DNA from: Antarcticibacterium sp. 1MA-6-2
Lineage (GTDB): Bacteria > Bacteroidota > Bacteroidia > Flavobacteriales > Flavobacteriaceae
Direction: 5' to 3'
Assembly (NCBI RefSeq): GCF_021535135.1
Contig: NZ_CP091036.1
Span: 1,240,001 to 1,304,000, forward strand
DNA length: 64,000 nucleotides
Part shown: positions 38,873 through 49,158 of the stretch, one piece after another
Numbering within the stretch: position 1 is the stretch's first letter
Layout of the letters: every line of letters starts with the position of its first letter
Made by a program: the position numbers and the translations under genes
The notes under the pieces: generated by a model
Databases searched by the model: none
Seen by the model: only the letters and a program-made list of their open reading frames with translations
Told to the model about the DNA's origin: nothing

Positions 38873-39933
38873 CTAGCCTTTCTTCGTATTTACATCTTCA
38901 TAATTCCTCTTTACAAATTCAAGAGCCGTACGAAGGATTTGCCCCATCGTTCTGGCTCTTTTAAATTTCATGTCTGTAGTGAATTGATAAAGATCTTTTC
39001 GCAGTTGCCGCACATTCTCCTCGGTTGAGACGTGATCGTTGATCATACACCTGATTAATTCTTTAAACCGGGTACTGGCATTGATCATCCTTTTTGCCAA
39101 AAGAGATCGTTCCTCTTTTCGATATTGTTCAATAGAATTCTCCTGAAGCCTGTCCGTCACCAATTGCACCATCTTAAAATTCTCTTTGAAGAACTGGGGC
39201 TAAGTATACCTTCAAATTGCCTTCATAACACTGCTGGTCAAAATCTATTGCACGAATGGTATAATCTACATGATCAAAATCATGGGTAGGAATTACTACG
39301 TAATTATAAGAACGCATATCGCCTAAAAGACGCACCATACAGCGTTCATTAAATTTTACAAATTGTTTGGCAATTTGGGTTTTAGCCCTGTCATCACAAA
39401 GCGGAAGTTCATTTTCTATAAATACATCTCCGGGAATTCCCGCGATATGTTCCTCGATTAGCGTATCCTTATAAACCAAAAAATTGATTCGGTGAGGAGA
39501 AAGTATATGTTCCACCTCCAGACCGTAAATTCTGGAAGCATCAGCCGTTTTCACGTAAAAGTAAGTAAAACTGTCATTGAGTATATTCCTGACTTTTATA
39601 CGGAAGGGTTTCGAGTTTCCGAAGGTGCAGTAATCTATAGCATCAATATTCAGGTAATCTAGGGCATCATCACTCCCGTCTGAATGTAGAATGGTATAAA
39701 CGTGTTTTAAGGACTCGTCTATTTCTACTCTTTCAGAATCAGAATAATAGCAGCGCACCCATAATGTATCTTCATCATGCTTTACTATAAACTACTATTG
39801 AACCTGAAAACCTAAGAAGATCTTCGTAAAAAACCGGGATTTTAGTGTTGCGATTATATTTTGCCAGGTATGTGTTAAATCTTTCATTAATGGGAAAAGA
39901 AGGCTTTTTCCTGGACATTAATCTTTCTTGCAT
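38873..39933 (-). CDS. Conserved hypothetical protein (two frameshifts)
   Basis: Read from ATG 39933: MQERLMSRKKPSFPINERF and YLAKYNRNTKIPVFYEDLLR, then a frameshift at about 39773-39783 into DEDTLWVRCYYSDSERVEID. A second shift at 39199-39205 leads into PQFFKENFKMVQLVTDRL and the C-terminal KDLYQFTTDMKFKRARTMG. The second scar, ACTTAGC, fits ACCGGC. Joined, the protein is about 352 residues, soluble, without signal peptide. I believe it is a known but uncharacterised Flavobacteriia family. Without joining, it looks like two small unrelated proteins, which I consider wrong. Confidence 0.75.
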
Positions 39934-40022
39934 AGACGGGTTTTTGCAAAAATAGAGATTCTCAATCAGTTCTCTTGTAACAAAACGTTAAGTTAGTCGT
40001 CACATAAGAAACTACGACCATC

Positions 40023-40925
40023 TTGGAGACTATTCTTACCATCAAAAATTTAACGAAGAAGTACGGCTCTTTAACAGCTGTAAACGACCTCTCTTTTACC
40101 ATAAAGAAAGGAAATGTCTACGGAATATTAGGACCCAACGGGAGTGGCAAGTCCACCACCCTTGGAATGGTTCTCAATGTTGTAAATAAAACTTCCGGAG
40201 AATTCTTTTGGTTTGATGGCAGTGATTCTACCCACGAAGCTTTGAAGAAAGTAGGGGCCATCATCGAACATCCCAATTTTTACCCTTATATGACAGCGGC
40301 TCAAAATCTTGCTCTTGTTTGTAAGATCAAAGGTGTAGCCCCGGAAAAGATAGACGAGAAACTTGAAATAGTAGGATTACTGGACAGGAAGGACAGCAAA
40401 TTCCGCACGTTCTCCCTTGGTATGAAACAGCGTTTAGCTATTGCCTCTGCCCTGCTTAACGACCCTGAAATTCTTATTCTTGATGAACCTACAAATGGAC
40501 TTGACCCCCAAGGTATCCATCAAATTCGGGAAATTATAAGGAAAATTGCTGCCACAGGAACAACCATTCTTCTCGCTTCTCACCTACTGGATGAAGTTGA
40601 AAAGGTTTGTTCTCATGTTGTGATCATTAGAAAAGGAGTAAAACTATATAGTGGCCGTGTAGACCGAATGAATGCAAGTCATGGTTTCTTTGAACTAAAA
40701 AGTAGTGATCCACAAAAACTACAGGAACTTCTTGAGAACCATCCATCAATAGGAAAAATTACTTTTACTGAAGGACTTGTAACTGCTTTTCTCGATGAAC
40801 CAATGGATGCAGAGGCTTTAAACTCTTTCCTTTTCAGCAAAGGAATTGTCCTTTCATATCTGGTGAAGAGAAAAGAAAGTCTTGAAGAGCAGTTTTTACA
40901 GTTAACCAACCAAACCTCCAATTAA
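40023..40925 (+). CDS. ABC-2 type transporter, ATP-binding protein
   Basis: 300 residues. Start is TTG at 40023 (METILTIKNL); no better start exists before the upstream stop. Walker A GPNGSGKST (37-45), signature SLGMKQRL (131-138), Walker B LILDEPTNGLD (151-161), H-loop LLASHLLDEV. The C-terminal ~80 residues after the core are typical of DrrA/BcrA-like drug or peptide export ATPases. Its permease follows after 1 bp. Confidence 0.93.
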   Translation: METILTIKNLTKKYGSLTAVNDLSFTIKKGNVYGILGPNGSGKSTTLGMVLNVVNKTSGEFFWFDGSDSTHEALKKVGAIIEHPNFYPYMTAAQNLALVCKIKGVAPEKIDEKLEIVGLLDRKDSKFRTFSLGMKQRLAIASALLNDPEILILDEPTNGLDPQGIHQIREIIRKIAATGTTILLASHLLDEVEKVCSHVVIIRKGVKLYSGRVDRMNASHGFFELKSSDPQKLQELLENHPSIGKITFTEGLVTAFLDEPMDAEALNSFLFSKGIVLSYLVKRKESLEEQFLQLTNQTSN

Positions 40926-40926
40926 G

Positions 40927-41763
40927 ATGCTACGATTATTAGATATAGAATTACACAAGCTGAAATATAGCCGTTCTGCAAAAGTCCTGACACTTACCTA
41001 TTTTATCCTTATCACCTTTATTGCTCTTATTGCCTCCATTGAATTTGATCTGGGACAGGTACATTTCCGGCTTGCCGATCAGGGGATCTTTAACTTTCCA
41101 TTTATCTGGCACTTCAACAGCTATATTGCAGCCACTCTCAAATTATTTCTCGCAATTGTGATAGTCTCAATGATGTCTAATGAATACAGCAACAGGACTC
41201 TAAAACAGAACTTAATTGATGGACTTAGCAAGAAGGAATTCGTTATGTCCAAATTTCTCGCTGTCCTCCTGTTTGCAGTTATTTCAACTCTATTCCTTTT
41301 CATTGTTACGATGATCCTGGGACTTTCTTTTTCTGATTATAATGAGATTTCGATCATATTTTCAGATATGGAATATCTCTTTGCGTACTTCATTAAACTT
41401 ATGGGGTTCTTTGCCTTCTGTATGTTTTTGGGTATCCTTGTAAAAAGGTCAGCCTTTGCTCTGGGTTTCTTATTCATCTGGTGGATCCTGGAATCCATTG
41501 CTTATGGGGTGCTAAAATGGAAACTTTTCAGAAATACTGATATTGCAGATAATATAATGCAGTTTTTTCCACTTTCATCGATGAGTAACCTGGTAGTTGA
41601 GCCTATCTCCCGTCTTAACTTTATTCAGACTGCCGCCTCACAAATTGGGTCTGAACTTGATAAGGATTATGGTGTACACTGGTATCAATTATTAATAGTA
41701 CTCGTCTGGACCACCTTATTTATTTATCTATCTTTTGCTTTGTTGAAGAAGAGGGATCTATAA
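40927..41763 (+). CDS. ABC-2 type transporter, permease
   Basis: 278 residues with about six membrane segments (starting near 18-37, 65-80, 112-135, 155-180, 180-200, 255-272). The sequence NEYSNRTLKQNLIDGLSKKEF after the second helix is the usual coupling loop of ABC-2 permeases. It pairs with the ATPase one base upstream. Cargo unknown; an exporter is most likely. Confidence 0.88.
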   Translation: MLRLLDIELHKLKYSRSAKVLTLTYFILITFIALIASIEFDLGQVHFRLADQGIFNFPFIWHFNSYIAATLKLFLAIVIVSMMSNEYSNRTLKQNLIDGLSKKEFVMSKFLAVLLFAVISTLFLFIVTMILGLSFSDYNEISIIFSDMEYLFAYFIKLMGFFAFCMFLGILVKRSAFALGFLFIWWILESIAYGVLKWKLFRNTDIADNIMQFFPLSSMSNLVVEPISRLNFIQTAASQIGSELDKDYGVHWYQLLIVLVWTTLFIYLSFALLKKRDL

Positions 41764-41899
41764 GATCAGGTTTTAAAGAAAGTGCATTTCGCGCCAATCC
41801 TGCCATATCTACACCTTTTCAAGAAGGGAATTTCATTTTTCATCTCCGCTTTTAATAGGCAGGATTATTGCTTAAATTCGTGGGGTTAAGAAAAAGAAA

Positions 41900-43905
41900 A
41901 TGAGATTTACAATAAAGTCAGATTACAAACCAACCGGAGATCAGCCTGGAGCCATCCGGCAGCTGGTTGACGGAATTAATAAAAACGATCAATATCAAAC
42001 TCTTCTGGGGGTTACAGGTTCAGGAAAAACCTTTACCGTTGCCAATGTAGTTGAAACGGTACAGAAGCCGACTTTGGTCCTGGCTCACAACAAAACTTTG
42101 GCTGCCCAGCTTTATTCAGAATTTAAGCAGTTCTTTCCGGATAATGCGATAGAATATTTTGTGAGTTACTACGATTATTATCAGCCGGAAGCCTTTATTC
42201 CTTCTTCGGGAACATATATTGAGAAAGATCTTTCGATTAATGAGGAAATAGAAAAACTGCGATTGAGTACTACCTCTTCCCTTTTAAGCGGAAGACGGGA
42301 TGTGCTTGTAGTAGCTTCTGTTTCCTGTTTATATGGTATTGGTAACCCGGTGGAATTTCAGAAGAACGTGGTCTCTATAGAAAGAGATATGCGTATCTCC
42401 CGAACAAAGTTTCTTCACAGACTGGTGCAGAGTTTATATTCAAGAACAGAAGCCGACTTTAATCACGGGAACTTCAGAATAAAAGGAGACACGGTTGATG
42501 TCTTCCCCAGCTACGCCGACAATGCATTCAGAATACATTTCTTCGGAGATGATATTGAAGAAATTGAGGCTTTTGATCCACAAACGAATGAAATTGTTGA
42601 AAAATACGACCGCCTGAATATTTATCCTGCCAATATGTTTGTAACATCTCCTGATGTTCTTAACGGAGCAATAAGAGAAATTCAGGATGATCTTGTTAAG
42701 CAGGTGGATTACTTCCAGGACATTGGGAAACATCTGGAGGCAAAGCGACTTGATGAACGAACGAATTTTGATCTGGAGATGATTCGGGAATTAGGTTACT
42801 GTTCAGGAATTGAAAACTATTCCCGTTACCTCGACGGCCGACTTCCGGGAACAAGACCTTTCTGTCTTTTAGATTATTTTCCGAATGATTATTTAATGGT
42901 AGTAGATGAAAGTCACGTGACCATTCCACAAGTTCATGCAATGTATGGCGGAGACAGATCTCGAAAAGAGACACTGGTAGATTATGGTTTTCGTTTACCT
43001 AGCAGCTATGGATAACTTAGCCACTCAAATTTGAAGAATTTGAAGCTCTTCAAAATCAGGTGATCTATGTAAGTGCTACTCCTGCAGATTATGAACTGCA
43101 AAAAACTGAGGGAATCTACGTAGAACAGGTTATAAGGCCTACAGGGCTTTTGGATCCTGTAATAGAAATCAGGCCAAGTTTGAATCAGATTGATGATCTA
43201 ATTGAAGAAATTCAAATAAGGGCAGAAAAGGATCAGCGGGTCCTGGTAACAACCTTAACCAAACGAATGGCAGAGGAATTAACTAAGTATCTTACAAGAA
43301 TAGACGTGAGATGTAGGTACATTCATTCTGATGTTGACACTTTGGAGAGGGTTGAAATTATGAATGATTTGAGACGGGGAATTTTTGACGTACTAATTGG
43401 AGTAAACCTTTTAAGAGAAGGACTCGACCTTCCTGAAGTCTCACTTGTTGCCATTTTGGATGCAGACAAAGAAGGTTTCTTAAGGAGTAACCGTTCACTT
43501 ACACAAACAATTGGTAGAGCGGCAAGACACCTTGAGGGAAAAGCAATAATGTATGCTGATAAAATTACAGACAGTATGCAGAAGACTATTGACGAAACGG
43601 AATACAGGAGGGAGAAACAGATCGCTTATAACACGAAAAACAATATTACCCCCACTGCCCTCGTCAAAGCTTTTAATGAAACACTTATTCGCAAAAAAGA
43701 AGAAGCCTATAAAATTGAAAGTGCACCAACCTTAAAAGCAGCGGAAAAGGAAACGGCTTATTTCAGCAAAAATCAACTTGAAAAAAGGATCAGGGATAAG
43801 AGAAAGGAAATGGAAGCTGCAGCGAAAGATCTTGACTTTATGACTGCCGCGCGCTTAAGAGATGAGATAAAGATGCTTCAGGAAAAAACGAAATCTATGG
43901 CCTGA
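41900..43905 (+). CDS. uvrB: Excinuclease ABC subunit UvrB (two frameshifts near 43000-43020)
   Basis: Walker A GVTGSGKT (38-45), damage-verifying beta-hairpin [12 protein letters not shown] (about 93-104), [10 protein letters not shown], then helicase half with [27 protein letters not shown] and QTIGRAARH, and the C-terminal UVR motif [14 protein letters not shown]. The frame is lost in [22 protein letters not shown] at 42997-43003 and ACTTAGC at 43015-43021 each carry one extra base. Both fit ACCGGC. Corrected length about 667 residues, normal. Nucleotide excision repair. Confidence 0.95.
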
Positions 43906-44042
43906 GAAATTTCTAAATGAAAATATAAAGTTGGTTAATACTTTTATAACTGCTTCAGCTTCAGCTTTATATTTACTTATATTTAAAGGTCTTCCCTAGG
44001 ATGTTCCAATAATCTATCGTGACTGCTTTAAAAACAGTTACT

Positions 44043-45263
44043 ATGAAATCTTTATTTGTATTTTTTCTATTTTCCCTGTCTCTTCCATTCTATTGCCAGG
44101 TTGGGATAGGAACGGAAAATCCTCAGGCCCAACTTGATATCATTTCCCACACTCCTGATACTCCGGGAGTAAAGGACGGGATTCTAATACCGCGAATTTC
44201 GAAATTCCCTGCAACTAATCCCGGTGTGGAGCAGCACGGAATGATGGTGTTCCTTACCAAAGAACAGCAGGAGAGGCCACCGGGTTTTTATTATTGGGAT
44301 GCAACTGATATTAGATGGAAATCCATAGGCTCCAACGGAACAGGAAATTTTTATAAGACCGGGACTTCTACAAATCCCGGAAACATCGAAGATCCCATGT
44401 ACAGAAACGGAAACATAGGTATAGGCACTCAGGAAATAACTTCAAAATTGCAAATAGCTTTAAACTCTCCGGCAGATGCTGCTATTAAAAAAGGTCTTGA
44501 AGTGGATAATAATAATCCAACTGTAGATAATTTGACAACCTACGGAATCATCAGTGATAACCGAAGTGCCACCAATGGGACGAAATATGGAATTAAAAAT
44601 AATGTTGGTGGCTTAGGACTGGGAGTTCATTACGGCATTTTCAATGAGGCATACCAAAATACCGGAACGAGCGATATCTATGGCATTTTCAATCGGGTAG
44701 GAAGAACTTTTGGTGCCCGGAGTAATAATTTCGGAATCTATAGCCAGATTGGAACTGTTCAGGGAAGTGGAAACATCTACGGAATTTATAGCAGTGCCCT
44801 TGGAGATCCTAATGCCAATGTTTTTGCCGGATACTTTGCGGGTAGATTAGGTATTGGAGCAACTCCGCAGGAAGAATACATATTTCCGGCTACCCGGGGA
44901 AAAGCAGACCAAACTCTCGTTCTGGACAGCAACGGAAACATGAACTGGAGCTATCCTAATAACCAAAATTACTCCTCTACCGGAAGTATGACGGGACAAT
45001 TTATTATTTCAGATGATGTTTCTACTCTACGAATTAATGACCAGATTTCCGGTCTTGTTATCCCTCCGGCGAATTTGAACAAAGGCAGAATCATCAGATT
45101 AATAGCCTGGAAAGGAACTAAAACAAAACCTTTAATATTTTCAGGGACAGATGACATTTATGACGTGGTAAATGATGTCTCTGTGAGCTCAATTGCGGGT
45201 GGTGAAATCTTAACAATGCAAAGTGCCGGAAATCGTTGGGTTCTTCTCGATATCAGAAAATAA
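44043..45263 (+). CDS. Secreted repeat protein, unrecognised
   Basis: Start at 44043 (MKSLFVFFLFSLSLPFYCQ, signal peptide). The family-typical N-terminus is QVGIGTENPQAQLDI, which opens many Flavobacteriia surface or structural proteins. The middle has repeats of Y-G-I (KYGIKNNV, HYGIFNEA, IYGIFNRV, NFGIYSQI, IYGIYSSA), probably a beta-solenoid. The C-terminus LQSAGNRWVLLDIRK, here MQSAGNRWVLLDI, closes it. Likely exported; function unknown. Strong terminator follows. Confidence 0.7.
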   Translation: MKSLFVFFLFSLSLPFYCQVGIGTENPQAQLDIISHTPDTPGVKDGILIPRISKFPATNPGVEQHGMMVFLTKEQQERPPGFYYWDATDIRWKSIGSNGTGNFYKTGTSTNPGNIEDPMYRNGNIGIGTQEITSKLQIALNSPADAAIKKGLEVDNNNPTVDNLTTYGIISDNRSATNGTKYGIKNNVGGLGLGVHYGIFNEAYQNTGTSDIYGIFNRVGRTFGARSNNFGIYSQIGTVQGSGNIYGIYSSALGDPNANVFAGYFAGRLGIGATPQEEYIFPATRGKADQTLVLDSNGNMNWSYPNNQNYSSTGSMTGQFIISDDVSTLRINDQISGLVIPPANLNKGRIIRLIAWKGTKTKPLIFSGTDDIYDVVNDVSVSSIAGGEILTMQSAGNRWVLLDIRK

Positions 45264-45286
45264 AAAGCGCCGTCTCCGGCGCTTTT
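45263..45286. terminator. Intrinsic terminator
   Basis: Perfect 10-bp stem AAAAGCGCCG (45263-45272) and CGGCGCTTTT (45277-45286), loop TCTC. Overlaps the stop codon of the secreted protein and could serve hsp20 from the other side. Confidence 0.9.
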
Positions 45287-45327
45287 ATTCTACTAATCAA
45301 ATGACTTTTATCCTGCTAATCAAATGA
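45282..45327 (+). repeat. 23-bp tandem duplication
   Basis: Two copies in tandem (45282-45304 and 45305-45327), each CTTTTAT followed by a 16-base stretch ending CTAATCAAATGA, with two differences. The first copy overlaps the terminator tail; the second ends 6 bp before the hsp20 stop codon. Confidence 0.75.
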
Positions 45328-45333
45328 ATAGAA

Positions 45334-45777
45334 TTAACCTATTTCTATACTTCTCTTCGGCTGAACTTTAGCCTCTTCACGCTTAGGCAGGCTAATTTCC
45401 AATACCCCATTTTTGTATGACGCAGAGATTTTCTCATTATCCACTGAATCGGGTAAGCTGAATGCTCTTCTGAAACTGCTATAGCTAAATTCCCTTCGCG
45501 TATATCTACCATTCTTTTCATTAGATTCGTTTTCCTGTTTTATTTCCGAAGAAATAGTAAGGACACCGTTATCTAATTCAATTTTAAAATCTTCTTTTGT
45601 TTTGCCTGGTGCAGCTACAGCAACCAAAAAGTTTTCATCTGTTTCCTGAATATTTACAGCAGGAATGCTGGTACCAATATTATTTCCATTTGTTGTACCA
45701 CCTAACCAATCTGTTTTAAACATATCGTCAAAAACTGATGGCAGCCAATTGGCCTCATTTCTTTTTACTAAACTCAT
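45334..45777 (-). CDS. Hsp20/alpha-crystallin family small heat shock protein
   Basis: 147 residues. Alpha-crystallin domain about 42-140: PAVNIQETDENFLVAVAAPG, EDFKIELDNGVLTISSE, RREFSYSSFRRAFSLPD, ASYKNGVLEISLPKRE. The last stretch is the conserved beta8-beta9 GVL motif; a C-terminal I-x-I-type tail (IEIG) follows. Holdase chaperone in the cytoplasm. Single gene, no operator of CIRCE type seen upstream. Confidence 0.95.
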   Translation of the reverse strand: MSLVKRNEANWLPSVFDDMFKTDWLGGTTNGNNIGTSIPAVNIQETDENFLVAVAAPGKTKEDFKIELDNGVLTISSEIKQENESNEKNGRYTRREFSYSSFRRAFSLPDSVDNEKISASYKNGVLEISLPKREEAKVQPKRSIEIG

Positions 45778-45947
45778 AACTCTTATTTTTTAATTAGACT
45801 TTTTATTTTTTGAAAACATATTAGCAAATTAAATTCCAATTGAATTATTGCGCCAGTTTGTCGTGAATTCTTACAATATTGCTGTCTTTTTGACACACAT
45901 CTTAATATTCTTTGAAATTCCTTACTTTTAAATTCTATTACATATGA

Positions 45948-47260
45948 ATGAAAAACATCTATTTCAAAGTTGTCAATATTCTCAAGGGTGTAAGAAATAA
46001 AATAGCATTTTATCCTACTGCTTTAGCCATATTTGGAATTTCCTTTGCTTTTTTTATGTTATACCTGGAAAGAACAGGTATATCGCAATATTTTTTTGAA
46101 AAATTACCTGTGCTAATGGTAGACAATGGAGATACTGCACTGGCAATATTAGGCTCTCTCATTACTAGTCTTATTTCAATGATGGTTTTCAGCTTTTCAA
46201 TGGTAATGTTACTATTGAGCCAGGCTTCCAATAATTATTCCCCACGCCTCCTGCCGGGCTTAATATCTAATAAAGTTCACCAAATCGTGCTGGGGATATT
46301 TCTGGCAACTATTCTGTACCTCATTTTTGTATTGTTCTCAATTGAACCTGCAGAAGAAAAATACACTATTCCCGGATTCTCTGTCCTTGTAGGAATTCTT
46401 TTTACTGTTGCCTGTATTTATTCCTTTATCTATTTCATTCATAATATTTCTCAGAATATCCAGATTAATAATATCCTGGAGCAGCGTTACAGGGAAGCCA
46501 GGAAGAGATTGAAGCAGTGGATAAAGGAGGAAGAGGAAATTAATGAAGAGTTTCCGGCAGATGAGGAGTGGTACGAGTATTACGCGACGAACAGTGGTTA
46601 TTTCCAACATATTTCCTATTCTAACTTAATGGTAATATGTACTGAAAATAAAACCAGACTATCAATCTTACCTGTACGGGGATTTTTTGTCCTGGAAGAT
46701 TTACCACTTTTCAGGTCAGAAAAAGAGTTGGATGAAAAAACTTTGAGTTCGATCCTTTCTAACTTGCATTTCTCCCGGGGGAGCTTGTAGAGGATAATTA
46801 TTTATATGCATTTAAACAAATTACTGAGATAATAGTAAAAGCAATGTCTCCCGGTATTAACGATCCAGGTACAGCAATAAACGGAATAGATTATCTTACA
46901 GAATTATTTTCTCTGAGATTACAGCATAAGGAGAATGACCTTATATGTAAAGAGGGAAAAGCATTAATTAAAATAAAAACTCTAAGCTTTGATGAGTTAC
47001 TATACAATATAATGGCTTCTATAAGGACATACTGCAAACACGATATTATTCTTGTCCAGAAGTTATTAGTTATGTTTAAGTACCTTAAAGCTCGCGGGAA
47101 TAAAGATAATCGCTACCTCGACAGCATTGAAAAAGAAGTTCATACGCTTCTTATTGATGTAAAAAATTCTGTTTCTAATTCAAGGGACATTGAAGCAATC
47201 TTTAAGTTAGCCAGAAGTTATGGTTTTGAAACCAATCTTCAACTCACCAGGAAACTATAA
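45948..47260 (+). CDS. DUF2254 membrane protein (frameshift near 46778)
   Basis: N-terminal half with four membrane helices (about 18-40, 62-85, 105-125, 140-165), including GDTALAILGSLITSLISMMV. The C-terminal half has MSPGINDPGTAINGIDYL, the most conserved DUF2254 motif. The frame changes in a C3G5 run at 46774-46781: FSR-GELVEDNYLYAFKQI is restored by one more G. This is one of two breaks that do not fit RCCGGY well and may be a plain homopolymer error. Corrected length about 437. Function unknown. Confidence 0.82.
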
Positions 47261-47269
47261 ACTTAAAGA

Positions 47270-47301
47270 GGAGCTTTTTCACAACTGAAAAAGCTCCTTT
47301 T
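47270..47301. terminator. Intrinsic terminator between convergent genes
   Basis: Perfect 12-bp stem GGAGCTTTTTCA (47270-47281) with TGAAAAAGCTCC (47286-47297), loop CAAC, followed by TTTT. Confidence 0.9.
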
Positions 47302-47327
47302 GTTAATAACGAAAAAGAAATATATTA

Positions 47328-49152
47328 CTACTTCCTGGTATTCACCCACTCCTGCACGTTCTCTTCCAGAATATTTAATGGTACTGCCCCATTTAGAAGA
47401 ACTACATCATGAAATTCCCTAAGATCGAATTCTTCACCAAGTTCGGTCTTGGCAAACTCCCTTAGCTCCAGAATTTTTATCATTCCAATTTTATATGCAG
47501 TAGCCTGTCCCGGAAACACTATATGCCTTTCCACCATTTTTACTGCATCGCTTTCAGCATTTGGCGTATTCTTTTTGTAATAGTCTATTCCTTCTTCACG
47601 AGTCCACTTTTTGGCATGAATACCCGTGTCTACCACCAGCCTTACAGCTCTCCAAAGCTCCATTGCGAGCCGCCCAAAATCTGAATAAGGATCTTCATAA
47701 AATAATCCTATTTCCTTTGGAAGTAGTTCACTGTACAATCCCCAGCCTTCAATATAGGCTGTATAAAAAGAAAACTTTCTGAAATCCGGAATACTGTCAA
47801 GTTCCTGTGCGATCGCAATTTGCATGTGATGCCCTGGTATTCCTTCATGATAAGCCAAAGCTTCCAGTTGATATTTTGGCATTGCAGACATATCATACAA
47901 ATTCGCATAGTAAGTACCGGGCCTGGAACCGTCTAAAGCGGGTGGCTGATAGAAAGCTTTACCCGCACTTCGTTCTCGAAACGGTTCTACGGCCTTTACA
48001 ACTATGTCTGCTTCAGGTAAAGTCTGGAATAAATCATCGAGGCGTCCTTTCATTGTATTTATGACTTCCGTTGCTTCAGCAAGGTAAGTTTGTTTCCCTT
48101 CCGGAGTATTTTCATAATAAAATTGGGGATCAGTTCTCAGGAATTCAAAAAAGTCCTGAAGTGTTCCGTCAAATCCCACCGTATCCATAATTTTCTCCAT
48201 TTCTCCATGAATTCGGGAAACTTCATTCAACCCAATTTCATGAATTTCTTCAGCAGTAAGATCTGTTGTAGTTGTCCTTTTTAAAGCATTATTATAAAAA
48301 GCATCTCCTTTAGGGAATTTCCAGGCACCATGATCGGTAGTAGCCCGTTGTTGCTGATCTTCCAGTTTGGCTATTAATTTTTCATAAGCAGGCTTTACTG
48401 ATGTTAAAAGGGCCTGCTCTGCACTTACTAACAATTCTCTTTCCACCTCATCTTCCAGATCCAAAGCTTCCACTTTTTCTTTAAAATCATGAAGAAGGGT
48501 ACTGGCTTCCTTAGAAGTCTCAAAAGGTTTCCCTTTCAGAATATTTTTGGAGGCATCAACCGTTCTCTCAAATACAAAGGCTGGTGGCACTATTCCATTT
48601 TGCTCCCTTAGGTTCATACCTTCGATAATTTCATCAAACACTCTCGGTAGATCATTAAGACGCGAAATATAATTCTTAGCATCGGCTACAGAATCAATTC
48701 GGTGCATATTAATAAGAAAAGCTAGGTAGGCTGGTATGCTGCCCCCTCATTTGATTTATAGGATAATCATAAAACCTGTATTTATAGTCTTCGATCCTAT
48801 TTTCAAGATCCTGTCTGTACAGCCTGTAACTAAGATTAGCCTCCTCGTCCAGAGCTTCTTCGTCTACCTCATCTTTGAGGTAACTTAAGCGTCTTTTATA
48901 CTTTTCGAGATCTTCAGCAAGTTTAATATTCGAGAAATCATCAAATTTTCCATAATCGGTTTTAAGCCCCAACTGCGTTTGAAGCATAGGAGAATCTGCC
49001 AAATCTTCCTGAAATTGGTCGTCCAGATATTGATTAAATTCTAATGACTGCCTTTCAATCTCTTCTTCGGAAAAATTTCCCTCCGTTTTATCTTTACACG
49101 ACATAAAGCCTGAAAAAATGAAGAGGATAACTGCTACTTTAAGTCTTTTCAT
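47328..49152 (-). CDS. DUF885 family metallopeptidase, lipoprotein (frameshift near 48723)
   Basis: Start at 49152 (MKRLKVAVIL); lipobox IFSGFMSC. The large C-terminal part has the zinc motif YHEGIPGHHMQIAIA (HExxH-like H-E-G-I-P-G-H-H) and the later EGWGLYSELLPKE, the third ligand region. The frame shifts at 48721-48727 (coding ACCTAGC); ACCGGC gives LPAFLINMHRIDSVADA. Corrected length about 608, normal for DUF885. Predicted periplasmic or outer-membrane carboxypeptidase. It directly follows the CocE-type hydrolase, so both may degrade peptides. Confidence 0.85.
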
Positions 49153-49158
49153 ATTCAA

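Noticed and set aside
43921..43975. Inverted repeat AAATATAAAG / CTTTATATTT after uvrB as a terminator
   Set aside because: AT-only stem with a long loop and no T-run; too weak to call.
46774..46781. DUF2254 break as an RCCGGY scar
   Set aside because: The site is a C3G5 run; a missing G in a homopolymer explains it more simply.
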